A stretch of DNA of 10,336 nt from Flavobacterium sp. (GTDB lineage Bacteria; Bacteroidota; Bacteroidia; Flavobacteriales; Flavobacteriaceae), in assembly GCA_003449615.1 (NCBI GenBank), contig DMHA01000341.1, forward strand, positions 1 through 10,336, written 5' to 3'. Under the pieces are notes generated by a model that was not told the origin of the DNA, did no database searches, and worked only from the letters and a program-made list of their open reading frames with translations. This document shows positions 1 to 6,838 of the stretch, in pieces. Position numbers and translations under genes: made by a program. How positions within the stretch are numbered: the first letter of the stretch is position 1; each line of letters starts with the position of its first letter.

Positions 1-22
1 CGACCTAAACGCCTATACCTAT
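1..22. repeat. 22-bp inverted repeat, left copy
   Basis: The first 22 bases (starting CGACCTAAAC, ending CTATACCTAT) are the exact reverse complement of 10243-10264. The match ends at base 23 (C here, where the other copy predicts A). It may continue leftward beyond the window, so 22 bp is a minimum. This copy lies 4 bp downstream of the phoH stop codon; the other copy lies inside a truncated PIN gene. Identity is certain. Whether the repeat is a dispersed element or the edge of a larger one cannot be seen here. Confidence 0.85.
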
Positions 23-26
23 CAAA

Positions 27-977
27 TTAATCGTGATTCTCTATCTGTTTGTACGCATCAATCACTTTTTTGACCAAGCGATGGCGAACAATATCTTTGT
101 CGTCAAGATAAATGATTCCAATTCCTTCAACATCTTTCAAAACCAAAATCGCTTCTTTCAAACCAGAAATGGTTCGTCTTGGCAAATCGACTTGACCGGG
201 ATCGCCAGTAATCATAAACTTGGCGTTTTTACCCATACGCGTCAGGAACATTTTCATTTGCGAATGGGTGGTGTTTTGGGCTTCGTCGAGAATGACAAAA
301 GCATTGTCTAAGGTTCGCCCTCGCATAAATGCCAAGGGTGCAATTTGGATAATTCCTTTTGCAATATGATCTTCTAGTTTTTCGTTGGGCAACATATCGC
401 GCAAAGCATCATACAAAGGTTGCATATACGGATCTAGTTTTTCCTTCATATCACCGGGCAAAAACCCAAGATTTTCACCAGCTTCAACAGCAGGACGAGT
501 CAAAATAATTCGTTTGACTTGTTTTTCTTTCAAGGCTTTTACTGCCATAGCCACACCTGTGTAGGTTTTCCCTGTTCCAGCAGGACCAACAGCAAAAACC
601 ATATCGTTTTTGTTCATTGTATCGACCAACAACTGCTGATTGGGCGTCATTGCTTTGATGATTTTTCCGCCCACACCGTGAACCAAAATTTTGTCGTGAC
701 CAAAACCTTTGGCATCTTCTTGAATGGTACTTTGCAACACGCGGTCGATTACATTATCGTCGATGTTGTTGTAACGGGTAAAATGAAGCATCAAGCGGTT
801 GAAGCGATTTTCAAACTCATCGAGGACTTCTTTTTCGCCAAAAGCCTTCAGGGTCGTTCCTCGAGCTACAATTTTCAGTTTGGGATAATACTTTTTAATC
901 ATTTCAAGATGAGAGTCTTGAGCGCCCCAAAAATCTTTTGGAGCGATGTCTATGAGCTCGATGATTCTTTCGTTCAA
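27..977 (-). CDS. PhoH-like ATPase (PhoL type)
   Basis: Cytoplasmic P-loop ATPase of the PhoH family, often linked to RNA metabolism or phosphate starvation; its exact role in Bacteroidetes is unsettled. The 316-residue protein has an N-terminal KH-like region (about 1-100) and a PhoH ATPase domain (about 105-312). Walker A is GPAGTGKT at 131-138, Walker B is VILDEAQN at 228-235, and ITGDPGQ at 256-262 is the conserved motif that follows. The length is normal for the family. The start is a TTG at 977: the only upstream in-frame codons before a TAA are TTT AAA CTA TAC CAT, with no ATG, and N-terminal residues such as NERIIELID look native. It is transcribed away from the plus-strand genes, and its upstream gap holds a minus-strand TAnnTTTG box at 1033-1040. 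Family assignment is very secure; function in vivo is inferred. Confidence 0.95.
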   Translation of the reverse strand: MNERIIELIDIAPKDFWGAQDSHLEMIKKYYPKLKIVARGTTLKAFGEKEVLDEFENRFNRLMLHFTRYNNIDDNVIDRVLQSTIQEDAKGFGHDKILVHGVGGKIIKAMTPNQQLLVDTMNKNDMVFAVGPAGTGKTYTGVAMAVKALKEKQVKRIILTRPAVEAGENLGFLPGDMKEKLDPYMQPLYDALRDMLPNEKLEDHIAKGIIQIAPLAFMRGRTLDNAFVILDEAQNTTHSQMKMFLTRMGKNAKFMITGDPGQVDLPRRTISGLKEAILVLKDVEGIGIIYLDDKDIVRHRLVKKVIDAYKQIENHD

Positions 978-1017
978 ATGGTATAGTTTAAATTATTAAT
1001 TAATCGCTGATAATTAT

Positions 1018-1025
1018 TAGCTTTG
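1018..1025 (+). promoter_or_regulatory. Candidate -7 box for the SAM adenosyltransferase gene
   Basis: The bases TAGCTTTG match the Bacteroidetes -7 consensus TAnnTTTG exactly. A start near 1031 would give a leader of about 52 nt before the ATG at 1084. No TTG at the expected -33 position is visible. The box lies only 7 bp from the opposing phoH box, so the two promoters would overlap. Confidence 0.4.
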
Positions 1026-1032
1026 CATTTCT

Positions 1033-1040
1033 CAAATTTA
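1033..1040 (-). promoter_or_regulatory. Candidate -7 box for phoH
   Basis: On the minus strand these bases read TAAATTTG, an exact match to the Bacteroidetes -7 consensus TAnnTTTG. Transcription would begin near 1027, giving a leader of about 50 nt before the TTG start at 977. No clear TTG -33 element lies 17-23 bp upstream, so this rests on the -7 box alone. Confidence 0.4.
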
Positions 1041-1083
1041 ATGAGTTTTAGCTTGCATTCGCTTTTTATTTATAAACAATTTT

Positions 1084-1911
1084 ATGTCAATAATTACCCT
1101 TACCACCGATTACGGCTTGAAAGACCACTTTGTTGGCGCTTTGAAAGGGAAAATTATCTCCGAGTATTCCGAGGCTACTATTATTGATATTTCGCACCAT
1201 ATTGATGCATTCAACACAGTAGAAGCAAGTTACATCATTGGAGCGGCTTATTCGAGTTTTCCAAAAGGTACCGTGCATCTCATTGGTGTGGATATGGAAT
1301 TCAACAAAGAAAACCAACATATCGTGATGCAATGGAATGATCATTATTTTATTGCCGCCGATAATGGTATTTTGAGTATGCTGACGCAAAAAATTGTGCC
1401 CCAAAAAATAGTGACTATCAACATTCACGATCGTTTGCCAAGTGACGCCACCGATTTGGATGTTTTCGTCAAAGTCGCTTGTCATATTGCTAAAGGCGGT
1501 TTGCTGAACGTGATTGGCAAAGAAATAAAAACCATCAAACAAGTAACAGAATTACAAGCTGTTACTGCCAATGATGGAAGTTCTATAAAAGGCTATGTGA
1601 TTTATATTGACCATTTTGGGAATGCGGTAACGAATATTTCCAAGAAACAATTTCTGGAAGTCGCCAAAGGAAGACCATATGAAGTCGTAATGCGCACCAA
1701 AAACATTAAAACCATTTTGCCCAATTATTCCGCGATTGCAAGCTCCGCCAAATATCCTCTCAAGAATTATGAAGGTGAAAAATTAGCGATTTTCAACGAA
1801 GCAGGTTTTTTAGAAATTGCCATTTTCAAAAGTAATCCAACAAAATTTGGCTCAGCCAATAGCTTGTTGGGGTTGAATTATAGGGATGTTATAATGATTA
1901 AATTTGTTTAA
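1084..1911 (+). CDS. SAM hydroxide adenosyltransferase (DUF62) family protein
   Basis: Family members use water or hydroxide to split S-adenosylmethionine into adenosine and methionine; the fluorinase/chlorinase enzymes are relatives. The 275-residue protein opens with the family signature TLTTDYGLKDHFVG (5-18), has the second-domain signature IDHFGNAVTN (175-184) and a C-terminal SAM_adeno_trans-like end (LAIFNEAGFLEIA, 234-246). Length fits the family. The segment around Asp70 reads GVDMEFNKENQ instead of the usual DPGVG-type loop, and the site expected to hold the catalytic His (TFHGRD in many members) reads about ATDLD (122-126). The Asp-Arg-His triad known from the archaeal enzyme is therefore not obvious, and activity should not be assumed. 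The stop codon falls inside a 10-bp-period repeat. It leads a plus-strand run towards gldFG. Confidence 0.9.
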   Translation: MSIITLTTDYGLKDHFVGALKGKIISEYSEATIIDISHHIDAFNTVEASYIIGAAYSSFPKGTVHLIGVDMEFNKENQHIVMQWNDHYFIAADNGILSMLTQKIVPQKIVTINIHDRLPSDATDLDVFVKVACHIAKGGLLNVIGKEIKTIKQVTELQAVTANDGSSIKGYVIYIDHFGNAVTNISKKQFLEVAKGRPYEVVMRTKNIKTILPNYSAIASSAKYPLKNYEGEKLAIFNEAGFLEIAIFKSNPTKFGSANSLLGLNYRDVIMIKFV

Positions 1912-1940
1912 AATTGTTTAAAGTTGTTTAAAAATTGTTT
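1901..1940. repeat. 10-bp-period repeat overlapping the gene's 3' end
   Basis: Four successive 10-mers, aatttgttta, aaattgttta, aagttgttta and aaaattgttt, share the core TTGTTT at exact 10-bp spacing. The stop codon of the upstream gene (1909-1911) lies across the first two units, so the last codons are part of the array. The fourth unit forms the left arm of the hairpin at 1926-1959. Confidence 0.7.
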
Positions 1941-1959
1941 CGTAAGAACAATTTTAAAC
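1926..1959 (+). terminator. AT-rich hairpin after the SAM adenosyltransferase gene
   Basis: The left arm 1926-1939 (gtttaaaaattgtt) pairs with 1947-1959 (aacaattttaaac), giving about 13 pairs with one bulged A and a 7-nt loop. The stem is AT-rich and is followed by a mixed CTTTAAACTCTTAAAC sequence rather than a clean T tract, so it is a weak terminator candidate. It may instead be part of the repetitive DNA. Confidence 0.45.
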
Positions 1960-1975
1960 CTTTAAACTCTTAAAC
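1956..1975. repeat. 20-bp direct repeat, copy 1
   Basis: AAACCTTTAAACTCTTAAAC here is identical to 6037-6056, about 4.1 kb away. Both copies are intergenic and sit shortly upstream of a plus-strand gene, which suggests a dispersed intergenic sequence type rather than chance. Confidence 0.75.
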
Positions 1976-1983
1976 CAAAATTA

Positions 1984-2280
1984 ATGTTCATAAGAATAGT
2001 AAAAATGTCCTTTCACTTGGAAAATATTCCAGCTTTTTTGGAAAACTTTGAAATTGTAAAAGACAAAATACGAAACGTGCCGGGAAACCGTTTATTGGAT
2101 CTGTATCAAGACAAAAACAATCCTTGTATTTTCTTTACGTACAGTTATTGGGAAACCGAAGAAGACTTGGAAAATTACAGAAAATCGGAGCTTTTTAATG
2201 AAGTTTGGGAATTCACAAAAAAGTTGTTCAATGGCAAACCTGAAGCTTGGAGCTTAGATAAATTAGTTAGTTTACAATAA
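1984..2280 (+). CDS. Small ABM-fold (antibiotic biosynthesis monooxygenase-like) protein
   Basis: This 98-residue single-domain protein resembles the dimeric alpha-beta ABM superfamily, whose members include small cofactor-free monooxygenases and haem-degrading enzymes. The N-terminal strand (MFIRIVKMSFH), the acidic helix, the strand FFTYSYWETEEDLENYRKSE (50-69) and the following FNEVW-type helix (71-75) are typical. No substrate can be read from the sequence, and many family members in Bacteroidetes have no known reaction. The ATG at 1984 follows the repeat-rich gap after the SAM enzyme by 72 bp. It lies 75 bp before gldF on the same strand and may be co-transcribed with it, although a repeat intervenes. 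The fold is fairly certain; the function is unknown. Confidence 0.85.
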   Translation: MFIRIVKMSFHLENIPAFLENFEIVKDKIRNVPGNRLLDLYQDKNNPCIFFTYSYWETEEDLENYRKSELFNEVWEFTKKLFNGKPEAWSLDKLVSLQ

Positions 2281-2326
2281 TTAGTGGTCAGTCTTTCAAA
2301 AATAAACAACAAACTATAAACGGAAT

Positions 2327-2352
2327 GAGATTGCTTCGTTCCTCGCAATGAC
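2327..2352. repeat. Dispersed REP-like intergenic repeat before gldF
   Basis: This 26-bp stretch (GAGATTGCTTCG then TTCCTCGCAATGAC) matches a sequence type that recurs between genes in many Flavobacterium and other bacterial genomes, known on the other strand as CATTGCGAGGAACGAAGCAA. ATTGC (2330-2334) and GCAAT (2345-2349) form short inverted arms. It ends 3 bp before the gldF start codon. Recognition of the repeat type is from general knowledge; only one copy is present in this window. Confidence 0.65.
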
Positions 2353-2355
2353 AAT

Positions 2356-3081
2356 ATGAAATCAATAGTAGTAAGAGAAATAAAATCCTTTTTTGGTTCA
2401 CCAATCGGTTATTTGGTGATTGCCGTTTTCCTGATTGGGAATGGATTATTCCTTTGGGTTTTCGAAGGAGAATACAATATTTTGAACAGCGGTTTTGCCG
2501 ATTTGAGTCCGTTTTTTGGTTTGGCACCTTGGATTCTCATTTTCCTGATTCCTGCTGTGACGATGCGCAGTTTTTCGGATGAGAAAAAGCAGGGAACATT
2601 GGAATTGTTGTTGACAAAACCATTGAGTATTTGGCAAATCGTGAACGGAAAATTTCTAGGTTCGATGTTGTTGATTGTTATGGCGATTGTTCCCACATTT
2701 ATTTATGTTTGGGTCATTTCTGGTTTAGGTTCGCCCGAAGGCAATATTGATATGGGCAGCACAATGGGTTCTTATTTTGGACTATTGTTTCTTATTGCGG
2801 CCTATTCCGCTATCGGAATCTTCACTTCTACCCTATCCGAAAATCAGATTGTGGCTTTTATTGTGTCGGTGTTTTTGTGTTTTTTCTTTTATTTTGGTTT
2901 CGAAAGTGTGGCAACGATTGTTCCTAGTTTTCAAGGTTTAATTTCCAGCATAGGAATGCAAGATCATTTCAAAAGTATGAGTCGTGGTGTAATCGACACT
3001 CGCGATGTTGTTTATTTTGTGAGCATCACGGTCTTGTTTCTTTCGATTACCGTTTATAATTTAAAATCCATTAAATCGTAA
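2356..3081 (+). CDS. gldF: GldF, gliding-associated ABC transporter permease
   Basis: Inner-membrane ABC-2-type permease that, in Flavobacterium johnsoniae, is thought to work with the ATPase GldA and with GldG; disruption mutants there were reported as non-gliding. Some gliding Bacteroidetes lack this transporter, so its role may be indirect. The 241-residue protein has about six hydrophobic segments (roughly 18-36, 55-70, 100-121, 138-158, 164-190, 218-236) and the conserved cytoplasmic stretch SFSDEKKQGTLELLLTKPLS (72-91). It contains no nucleotide-binding domain, and gldA is not in this window. Its stop codon TAA shares one base with the gldG ATG (TAATG), so translation is probably coupled. 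The start is the ATG at 2356; a REP-like repeat occupies the sequence immediately before it. Recognition is strong. Confidence 0.95.
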   Translation: MKSIVVREIKSFFGSPIGYLVIAVFLIGNGLFLWVFEGEYNILNSGFADLSPFFGLAPWILIFLIPAVTMRSFSDEKKQGTLELLLTKPLSIWQIVNGKFLGSMLLIVMAIVPTFIYVWVISGLGSPEGNIDMGSTMGSYFGLLFLIAAYSAIGIFTSTLSENQIVAFIVSVFLCFFFYFGFESVATIVPSFQGLISSIGMQDHFKSMSRGVIDTRDVVYFVSITVLFLSITVYNLKSIKS

Positions 3082-4766
3082 TGACCACTTCCAAGAAAAA
3101 AAACATCCAATCGTTAGGGATTCTTATTGCCTTTTTACTGGTTTTAAATGTAATTAGCAATTATTTTTTCCACCGTTTTGATTTGACTAAAGACAAAAGA
3201 TACACGCTTTCAACTACTTCATTGAACATCATCAAGCAAGTGCAAAATCCGTTGTCGGTAAAAATTTATTTGCAAGGCGATTTACCCGCTGCATTCAAGC
3301 GTTTGCAAAGCGAAACCAAAGATTTATTCGAAGAATTTCAGGCGTATAATAAGAATATAATTTTCGAATTCGTAGATCCTTTGGAAAACGAAGACGAAAG
3401 TATTGACAACATTAAAAACTTATATTTCAAAGGGCTCACGCCAATAAACATCACTGTTGACGACAAAGGAAAACAATCGCAGGAAATGGTTTTTCCTTGG
3501 GCGATTGCGGTTTACAACAACAAGGAAGTCAATATTCCATTGTTGAAAAATATTATGGGTGCTTCGACCACCGAAAAAGTGATTGGTTCAGTACAACATT
3601 TGGAATATTCCATTGCCGATGCCATCAACAAAATCACCAAAGATAAACAGAAAAAAGTAGCGATAATCAAAGGAAACGGCGAATTGCAAGAGGTTCAAAT
3701 TGCCAAATTTCTGATGCAGGTTCGGGAAAGTTATCACATTGGACCATTTACCTTGGATTCGGTGGCGAAAAACCCAACAGGAAGTTTGAACGCTTTGCAA
3801 AAATATGACTTGGCGATTATTGCCAAACCTACTGAAACATTTACAGATTCAGAGAAACAAGTCTTGGATCAATTCATCGTTAATGGTGGAAAAACAATCT
3901 GGCTTATCGATCAAGTGAATATGGAAATGGAAAGTTTATACAATGATTATGGTTCAACTTTAGCCTTTCCGAGAGATTTGAATTTGAACGATATGTTCTT
4001 TAAATACGGCTTTAGAATTAACCCTGATTTGGTTAAAGATGAACAAGGAAGCCCAATAAAATTGGCTACTGGCGAACAAGGAAGTGCCACGCAATATCAG
4101 GAATTCAATTGGAAATTTGCACCACAGGTTTATCCCATTAGCCAACATTCCATTGTGAAAAATTTGGGTGGCATTAAATTCGATTTTGCCAATGGAATCG
4201 ATACGTTGAAGAATGGAATTAAGAAAACAGTTTTGTTACAATCTTCAAAATATTCAAAGAGAATTGGTTCACCTATTGAAATTAATTTGAATATAGTCGA
4301 AGAAGAAACTTCTCCCAATCATTATTTGAATACTGGAAATATTCCGCTTTCGGTTTTGTTGGAAGGTTCATTTCATTCGATGTTCGAAAATAGGGTTTTG
4401 CCTTTTGACCAGAAAACATTTCAACCCATTGGCAAATTCAATAAAATGATTGTAATTTCAGACGGCGATTTGATTCGAAACCAATTGGATAAAAACTTTC
4501 AACCTGTAGAATTGGGTTACGACCAACGCTCTGGAAATTTGTATGACAATAAGGATTTTTTGATGAATTGTGTCAATTATTTATTGGATGACAACGGACT
4601 TATTAACATTCGAAGCAAAGACCTCGATTTGCCTTTATTGGATAAAGAAAAAGTTTACGAAAGTTATACCACAACACAAATCCTAACTATCGGGTTTCCA
4701 CTGCTAATTTTAGGGCTTTTTGGAGTGGTTTTTACCTTTCTTAGAAAGAAAAAATACGCTAACTAA
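3081..4766 (+). CDS. gldG: GldG, gliding-associated ABC transporter auxiliary component
   Basis: Partner of GldF in the GldAFG-type transporter. The 561-residue protein has an N-terminal membrane helix (about 11-30), then the family hallmark RFDLTKDKRYTLS (32-44), a large extracytoplasmic region (about 45-530) resembling the ABC-type auxiliary/uncharacterised Gldg domain, and a C-terminal helix (about 532-553) ending in the basic tail RKKKYAN. Both ends would be cytoplasmic with the bulk in the periplasm. It overlaps gldF by one base, giving a two-gene transcription unit. The length is normal and no frame damage is visible. What the complex transports is not known. Family recognition is strong; topology is predicted by eye. 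Confidence 0.95.
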   Translation: MTTSKKKNIQSLGILIAFLLVLNVISNYFFHRFDLTKDKRYTLSTTSLNIIKQVQNPLSVKIYLQGDLPAAFKRLQSETKDLFEEFQAYNKNIIFEFVDPLENEDESIDNIKNLYFKGLTPINITVDDKGKQSQEMVFPWAIAVYNNKEVNIPLLKNIMGASTTEKVIGSVQHLEYSIADAINKITKDKQKKVAIIKGNGELQEVQIAKFLMQVRESYHIGPFTLDSVAKNPTGSLNALQKYDLAIIAKPTETFTDSEKQVLDQFIVNGGKTIWLIDQVNMEMESLYNDYGSTLAFPRDLNLNDMFFKYGFRINPDLVKDEQGSPIKLATGEQGSATQYQEFNWKFAPQVYPISQHSIVKNLGGIKFDFANGIDTLKNGIKKTVLLQSSKYSKRIGSPIEINLNIVEEETSPNHYLNTGNIPLSVLLEGSFHSMFENRVLPFDQKTFQPIGKFNKMIVISDGDLIRNQLDKNFQPVELGYDQRSGNLYDNKDFLMNCVNYLLDDNGLINIRSKDLDLPLLDKEKVYESYTTTQILTIGFPLLILGLFGVVFTFLRKKKYAN

Positions 4767-4804
4767 TGTTAATAAAAAAGTTTCATTCTTAGGATAGTTT
4801 ACGA

Positions 4805-4812
4805 TATATTTG
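4805..4812 (+). promoter_or_regulatory. Candidate dnaN -7 box
   Basis: TATATTTG matches the Bacteroidetes TAnnTTTG -7 consensus exactly. A weak -33-like TTTC lies at 4781-4784, 20 bp upstream. The expected start near 4818 leaves about 39 nt before the dnaN ATG. With 90 bp between gldG and dnaN, this supports separate transcription of dnaN. Confidence 0.55.
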
Positions 4813-4856
4813 TAAACATTATAAAATTGCAATAAACAAACAAATATAATCTTCTT

Positions 4857-5975
4857 ATGAAATTTATAGTATCGAGTTCGTACTTATTAAAACAATTACA
4901 AGTTTTAGGAAATGTTATCAACAGTAGTAATACGCTACCCATTTTAGACAACTTCCTTTTTGAATTAAATCATCAAACTTTAACAGTTTCAGCTTCGGAT
5001 TTAGAAACTACAATGTCCGCAACTTTAGACATTGATTCTACCAGCAAAGGAAGCGTTGCTGTTCCTGCCAAATTACTTTTGGAAATCCTTAAAACCTTTC
5101 CAGAACAACCCTTGACTTTTACCGTTGAAGAGAATAACACCATAGAAATTAGTTCTAATTCTGGTAAATATGCTTTGGCTTATGCCCCAGGAGAAGAGTT
5201 TCCAAAATCGGTAAACTTAGACGAACCTTCGGTAACTTTAGTTCCTGCTGATGTTCTGGCAACTGCCATTAGCAAAACGATTTTTGCCGCTGGAAACGAT
5301 GATTTACGTCCAGTTATGTCGGGCGTTTTCTTCCAATTTTCTCCAGATGGTTTAATCTTTGTGGCGACAGATGCGCACAAATTGGTAAAATATGCCCGTA
5401 CTGATGTAACGGCTTCGCAAGTGGCTGATTTCATTATGCCAAAGAAACCTTTGAATATTTTGAAAAATATTTTGGTTGTTTCGGATGCTGAAGTGAAGAT
5501 AGAATACAACGATTCGAATGCTACTTTTTCTTTCGATAATTACATTTTAATGTGTCGTTTGATTGACGGAAAATATCCAAACTACGAAGCGGTTATTCCA
5601 AAAGAAAACCCAAACAAATTGATGATTGACAGAACACAATTCTTGAATTCTGTTCGTCGTGTTGCGATTTTCTCTAACAAAACAACACACCAAATTCGTT
5701 TGAAAATTGCCGGTGCCGAACTGAATATTTCTGCTGAAGATATTGATTATTCTAACAAAGCCGAAGAGCGTTTGACTTGTGATTATCAGGGAGATGATAT
5801 GCAAATTGGCTATAACTCCCGTTTCTTGACAGAAATGTTGACCAACTTACAATCGGATATGATTATGCTTGAAATGTCGTTGCCAAACAGAGCCGGAATT
5901 CTTACACCTGCTGATGGTTTAGAAGAAGGTGAAACCGTGACAATGCTGGTTATGCCTGTAATGTTGAATAACTAA
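4857..5975 (+). CDS. dnaN: DNA polymerase III subunit beta (sliding clamp)
   Basis: Forms the ring-shaped homodimer that tethers DNA polymerase III and other DNA enzymes to DNA. The 372-residue length matches bacterial clamps, made of three repeated domains (about 1-120, 128-245, 247-370). Visible signatures are NTLPILDNFLFE (25-36), RPVMSGVFF (about 151-159), the DGKYPNYEAVIP stretch (about 237-248), and the C-terminal strand TMLVMPVMLNN, equivalent to the peptide-binding pocket end (VMPMRL in E. coli). As is usual in Bacteroidetes, it is not beside dnaA here. It follows gldG and has its own promoter-like box upstream. A repeat array follows the stop codon. The identification is very secure. 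Confidence 0.98.
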   Translation: MKFIVSSSYLLKQLQVLGNVINSSNTLPILDNFLFELNHQTLTVSASDLETTMSATLDIDSTSKGSVAVPAKLLLEILKTFPEQPLTFTVEENNTIEISSNSGKYALAYAPGEEFPKSVNLDEPSVTLVPADVLATAISKTIFAAGNDDLRPVMSGVFFQFSPDGLIFVATDAHKLVKYARTDVTASQVADFIMPKKPLNILKNILVVSDAEVKIEYNDSNATFSFDNYILMCRLIDGKYPNYEAVIPKENPNKLMIDRTQFLNSVRRVAIFSNKTTHQIRLKIAGAELNISAEDIDYSNKAEERLTCDYQGDDMQIGYNSRFLTEMLTNLQSDMIMLEMSLPNRAGILTPADGLEEGETVTMLVMPVMLNN

Positions 5976-5981
5976 TTTTTG

Positions 5982-6035
5982 ATTGCAGATTGTAGATTGG
6001 CATGTAGATTTTAGATTTTAGATTGCTGATTGCAG
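5982..6035. repeat. Degenerate heptamer array, ATTNNAG type
   Basis: Seven successive units read ATTGCAG, ATTGTAG, ATTGGCATGTAG (5-bp insertion), ATTTTAG, ATTTTAG, ATTGCTG and ATTGCAG. The period is exactly 7 bp apart from the one insertion. It starts 6 bp after the dnaN stop codon and contains no open frame of note. It does not form a clear terminator hairpin. Confidence 0.8.
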
Positions 6036-6036
6036 A

Positions 6037-6107
6037 AAACCTTTAAACTCTTAAACTTTTTAAACTCCTAATCCCTAACTCATAACCCCTAACTTCTAAC
6101 TGCAAAC
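6037..6107. repeat. Degenerate 8-bp and 7-bp repeat array, TTAAAC and CTAAC types
   Basis: The first part has CTTTAAAC, TCTTAAAC and TTTTTAAAC at about 8-bp period (6041-6065). It passes directly into six units at exact 7-bp period: TCCTAAT, CCCTAAC, TCATAAC, CCCTAAC, TTCTAAC and TGCAAAC (6066-6107). The first 20 bases are identical to 1956-1975. The array ends 6 bp before the start codon of the next gene, so it fills the whole upstream region where a promoter would be expected. Confidence 0.8.
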
Positions 6108-6113
6108 TTAAAA

Positions 6114-6815
6114 ATGCTATTTACCGCTTTCATCTTCGGTTTAATCAGTAGTTTTCACTGCATCGGAATGTGTGGTCCCATTGCTATGATGTTACCTGTT
6201 GATAGAGAAAATCAAGCGAATAAAGTCACTCAAATACTTACCTATCACATAGGTCGTTTGACTGCTTATGCCTCTATCGGTTTAATTTTCGGATTACTGG
6301 GAAGGGGTTTGTATTTGGCTGGATTTCAACAAAAAATGTCAATTTTTATTGGTGTGGCAATGATTGTGGTCATATTGATTCCTGAGAAAGTTTTTGCAAA
6401 ATATAATTTTTCAAAACCCGTTTTCAAATTAATTTCTAAGATCAAGACCACTTTAGGAAGTCAATTCAAGAACAAGAGTTATAAATCGTTGTTTACCATT
6501 GGCTTATTGAATGGTTTTCTGCCGTGCGGAATGGTTTACGTAGCGCTTTTTGGAGCCATCGCTATGCAAAACGAATTTTACGGCATTTTATATATGATTT
6601 TGTTCGGACTAGGAACTGTTCCTGTGATGAGCAGCGTGATTTATATCAATTCATTTCTAACAATTCCTGTTCGAAATAAAATTCAAAAAATCATCCCTTT
6701 TGTTGCGGTTATTATCGGAATATTGTTTATCTTTAGAGGGTTAGGACTTGGCATTCCATACATATCTCCATCCGATATGAGTTTGTTTGTTCAATCAAGT
6801 CCGAATTGTCATTAA
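6114..6815 (+). CDS. TauE/SafE-like (DsbD_2-type) membrane protein
   Basis: Integral inner-membrane protein of the group annotated as sulfite exporter TauE/SafE or urease-accessory-like transmembrane proteins. In many Bacteroidetes and Proteobacteria such genes lie beside cbb3 oxidase genes and are suspected to act in metal (copper) handling or thiol transfer rather than sulfite export. The 233-residue protein has about six helices (roughly 1-18, 47-69, 77-92, 126-148, 156-180, 193-212). The first helix ends in HCIGMCGP (15-22) and the fourth carries NGFLPCGMVY (133-142), both cysteine signatures of this group; a further Cys lies at 232. No ccoNOP or ccoGHS genes are in this window, so the usual partner is not seen. 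The start ATG at 6114 directly follows the repeat array. The next gene begins 23 bp downstream. Family is secure; substrate is unknown. Confidence 0.88.
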   Translation: MLFTAFIFGLISSFHCIGMCGPIAMMLPVDRENQANKVTQILTYHIGRLTAYASIGLIFGLLGRGLYLAGFQQKMSIFIGVAMIVVILIPEKVFAKYNFSKPVFKLISKIKTTLGSQFKNKSYKSLFTIGLLNGFLPCGMVYVALFGAIAMQNEFYGILYMILFGLGTVPVMSSVIYINSFLTIPVRNKIQKIIPFVAVIIGILFIFRGLGLGIPYISPSDMSLFVQSSPNCH

Positions 6816-6838
6816 TTATTAATTAATTCTAATATAAC

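Noticed and set aside
519..986. A 155-codon plus-strand frame opposite phoH
   Set aside because: It is entirely antisense to a well-conserved gene, has low-complexity Phe/His-rich composition and no recognisable domain.
5180..5509. A 109-codon minus-strand frame inside dnaN
   Set aside because: It is antisense to dnaN domain coding sequence with no motif; the conserved plus-strand protein explains the open frame.
5982..6107. CRISPR array
   Set aside because: Units are 7-8 bp, degenerate and contiguous, with no spacers and no cas genes.
6114..6815. Membership in a cbb3 oxidase assembly cluster
   Set aside because: The protein family often neighbours cco genes, but none are present here; only a YdcH-like gene follows.
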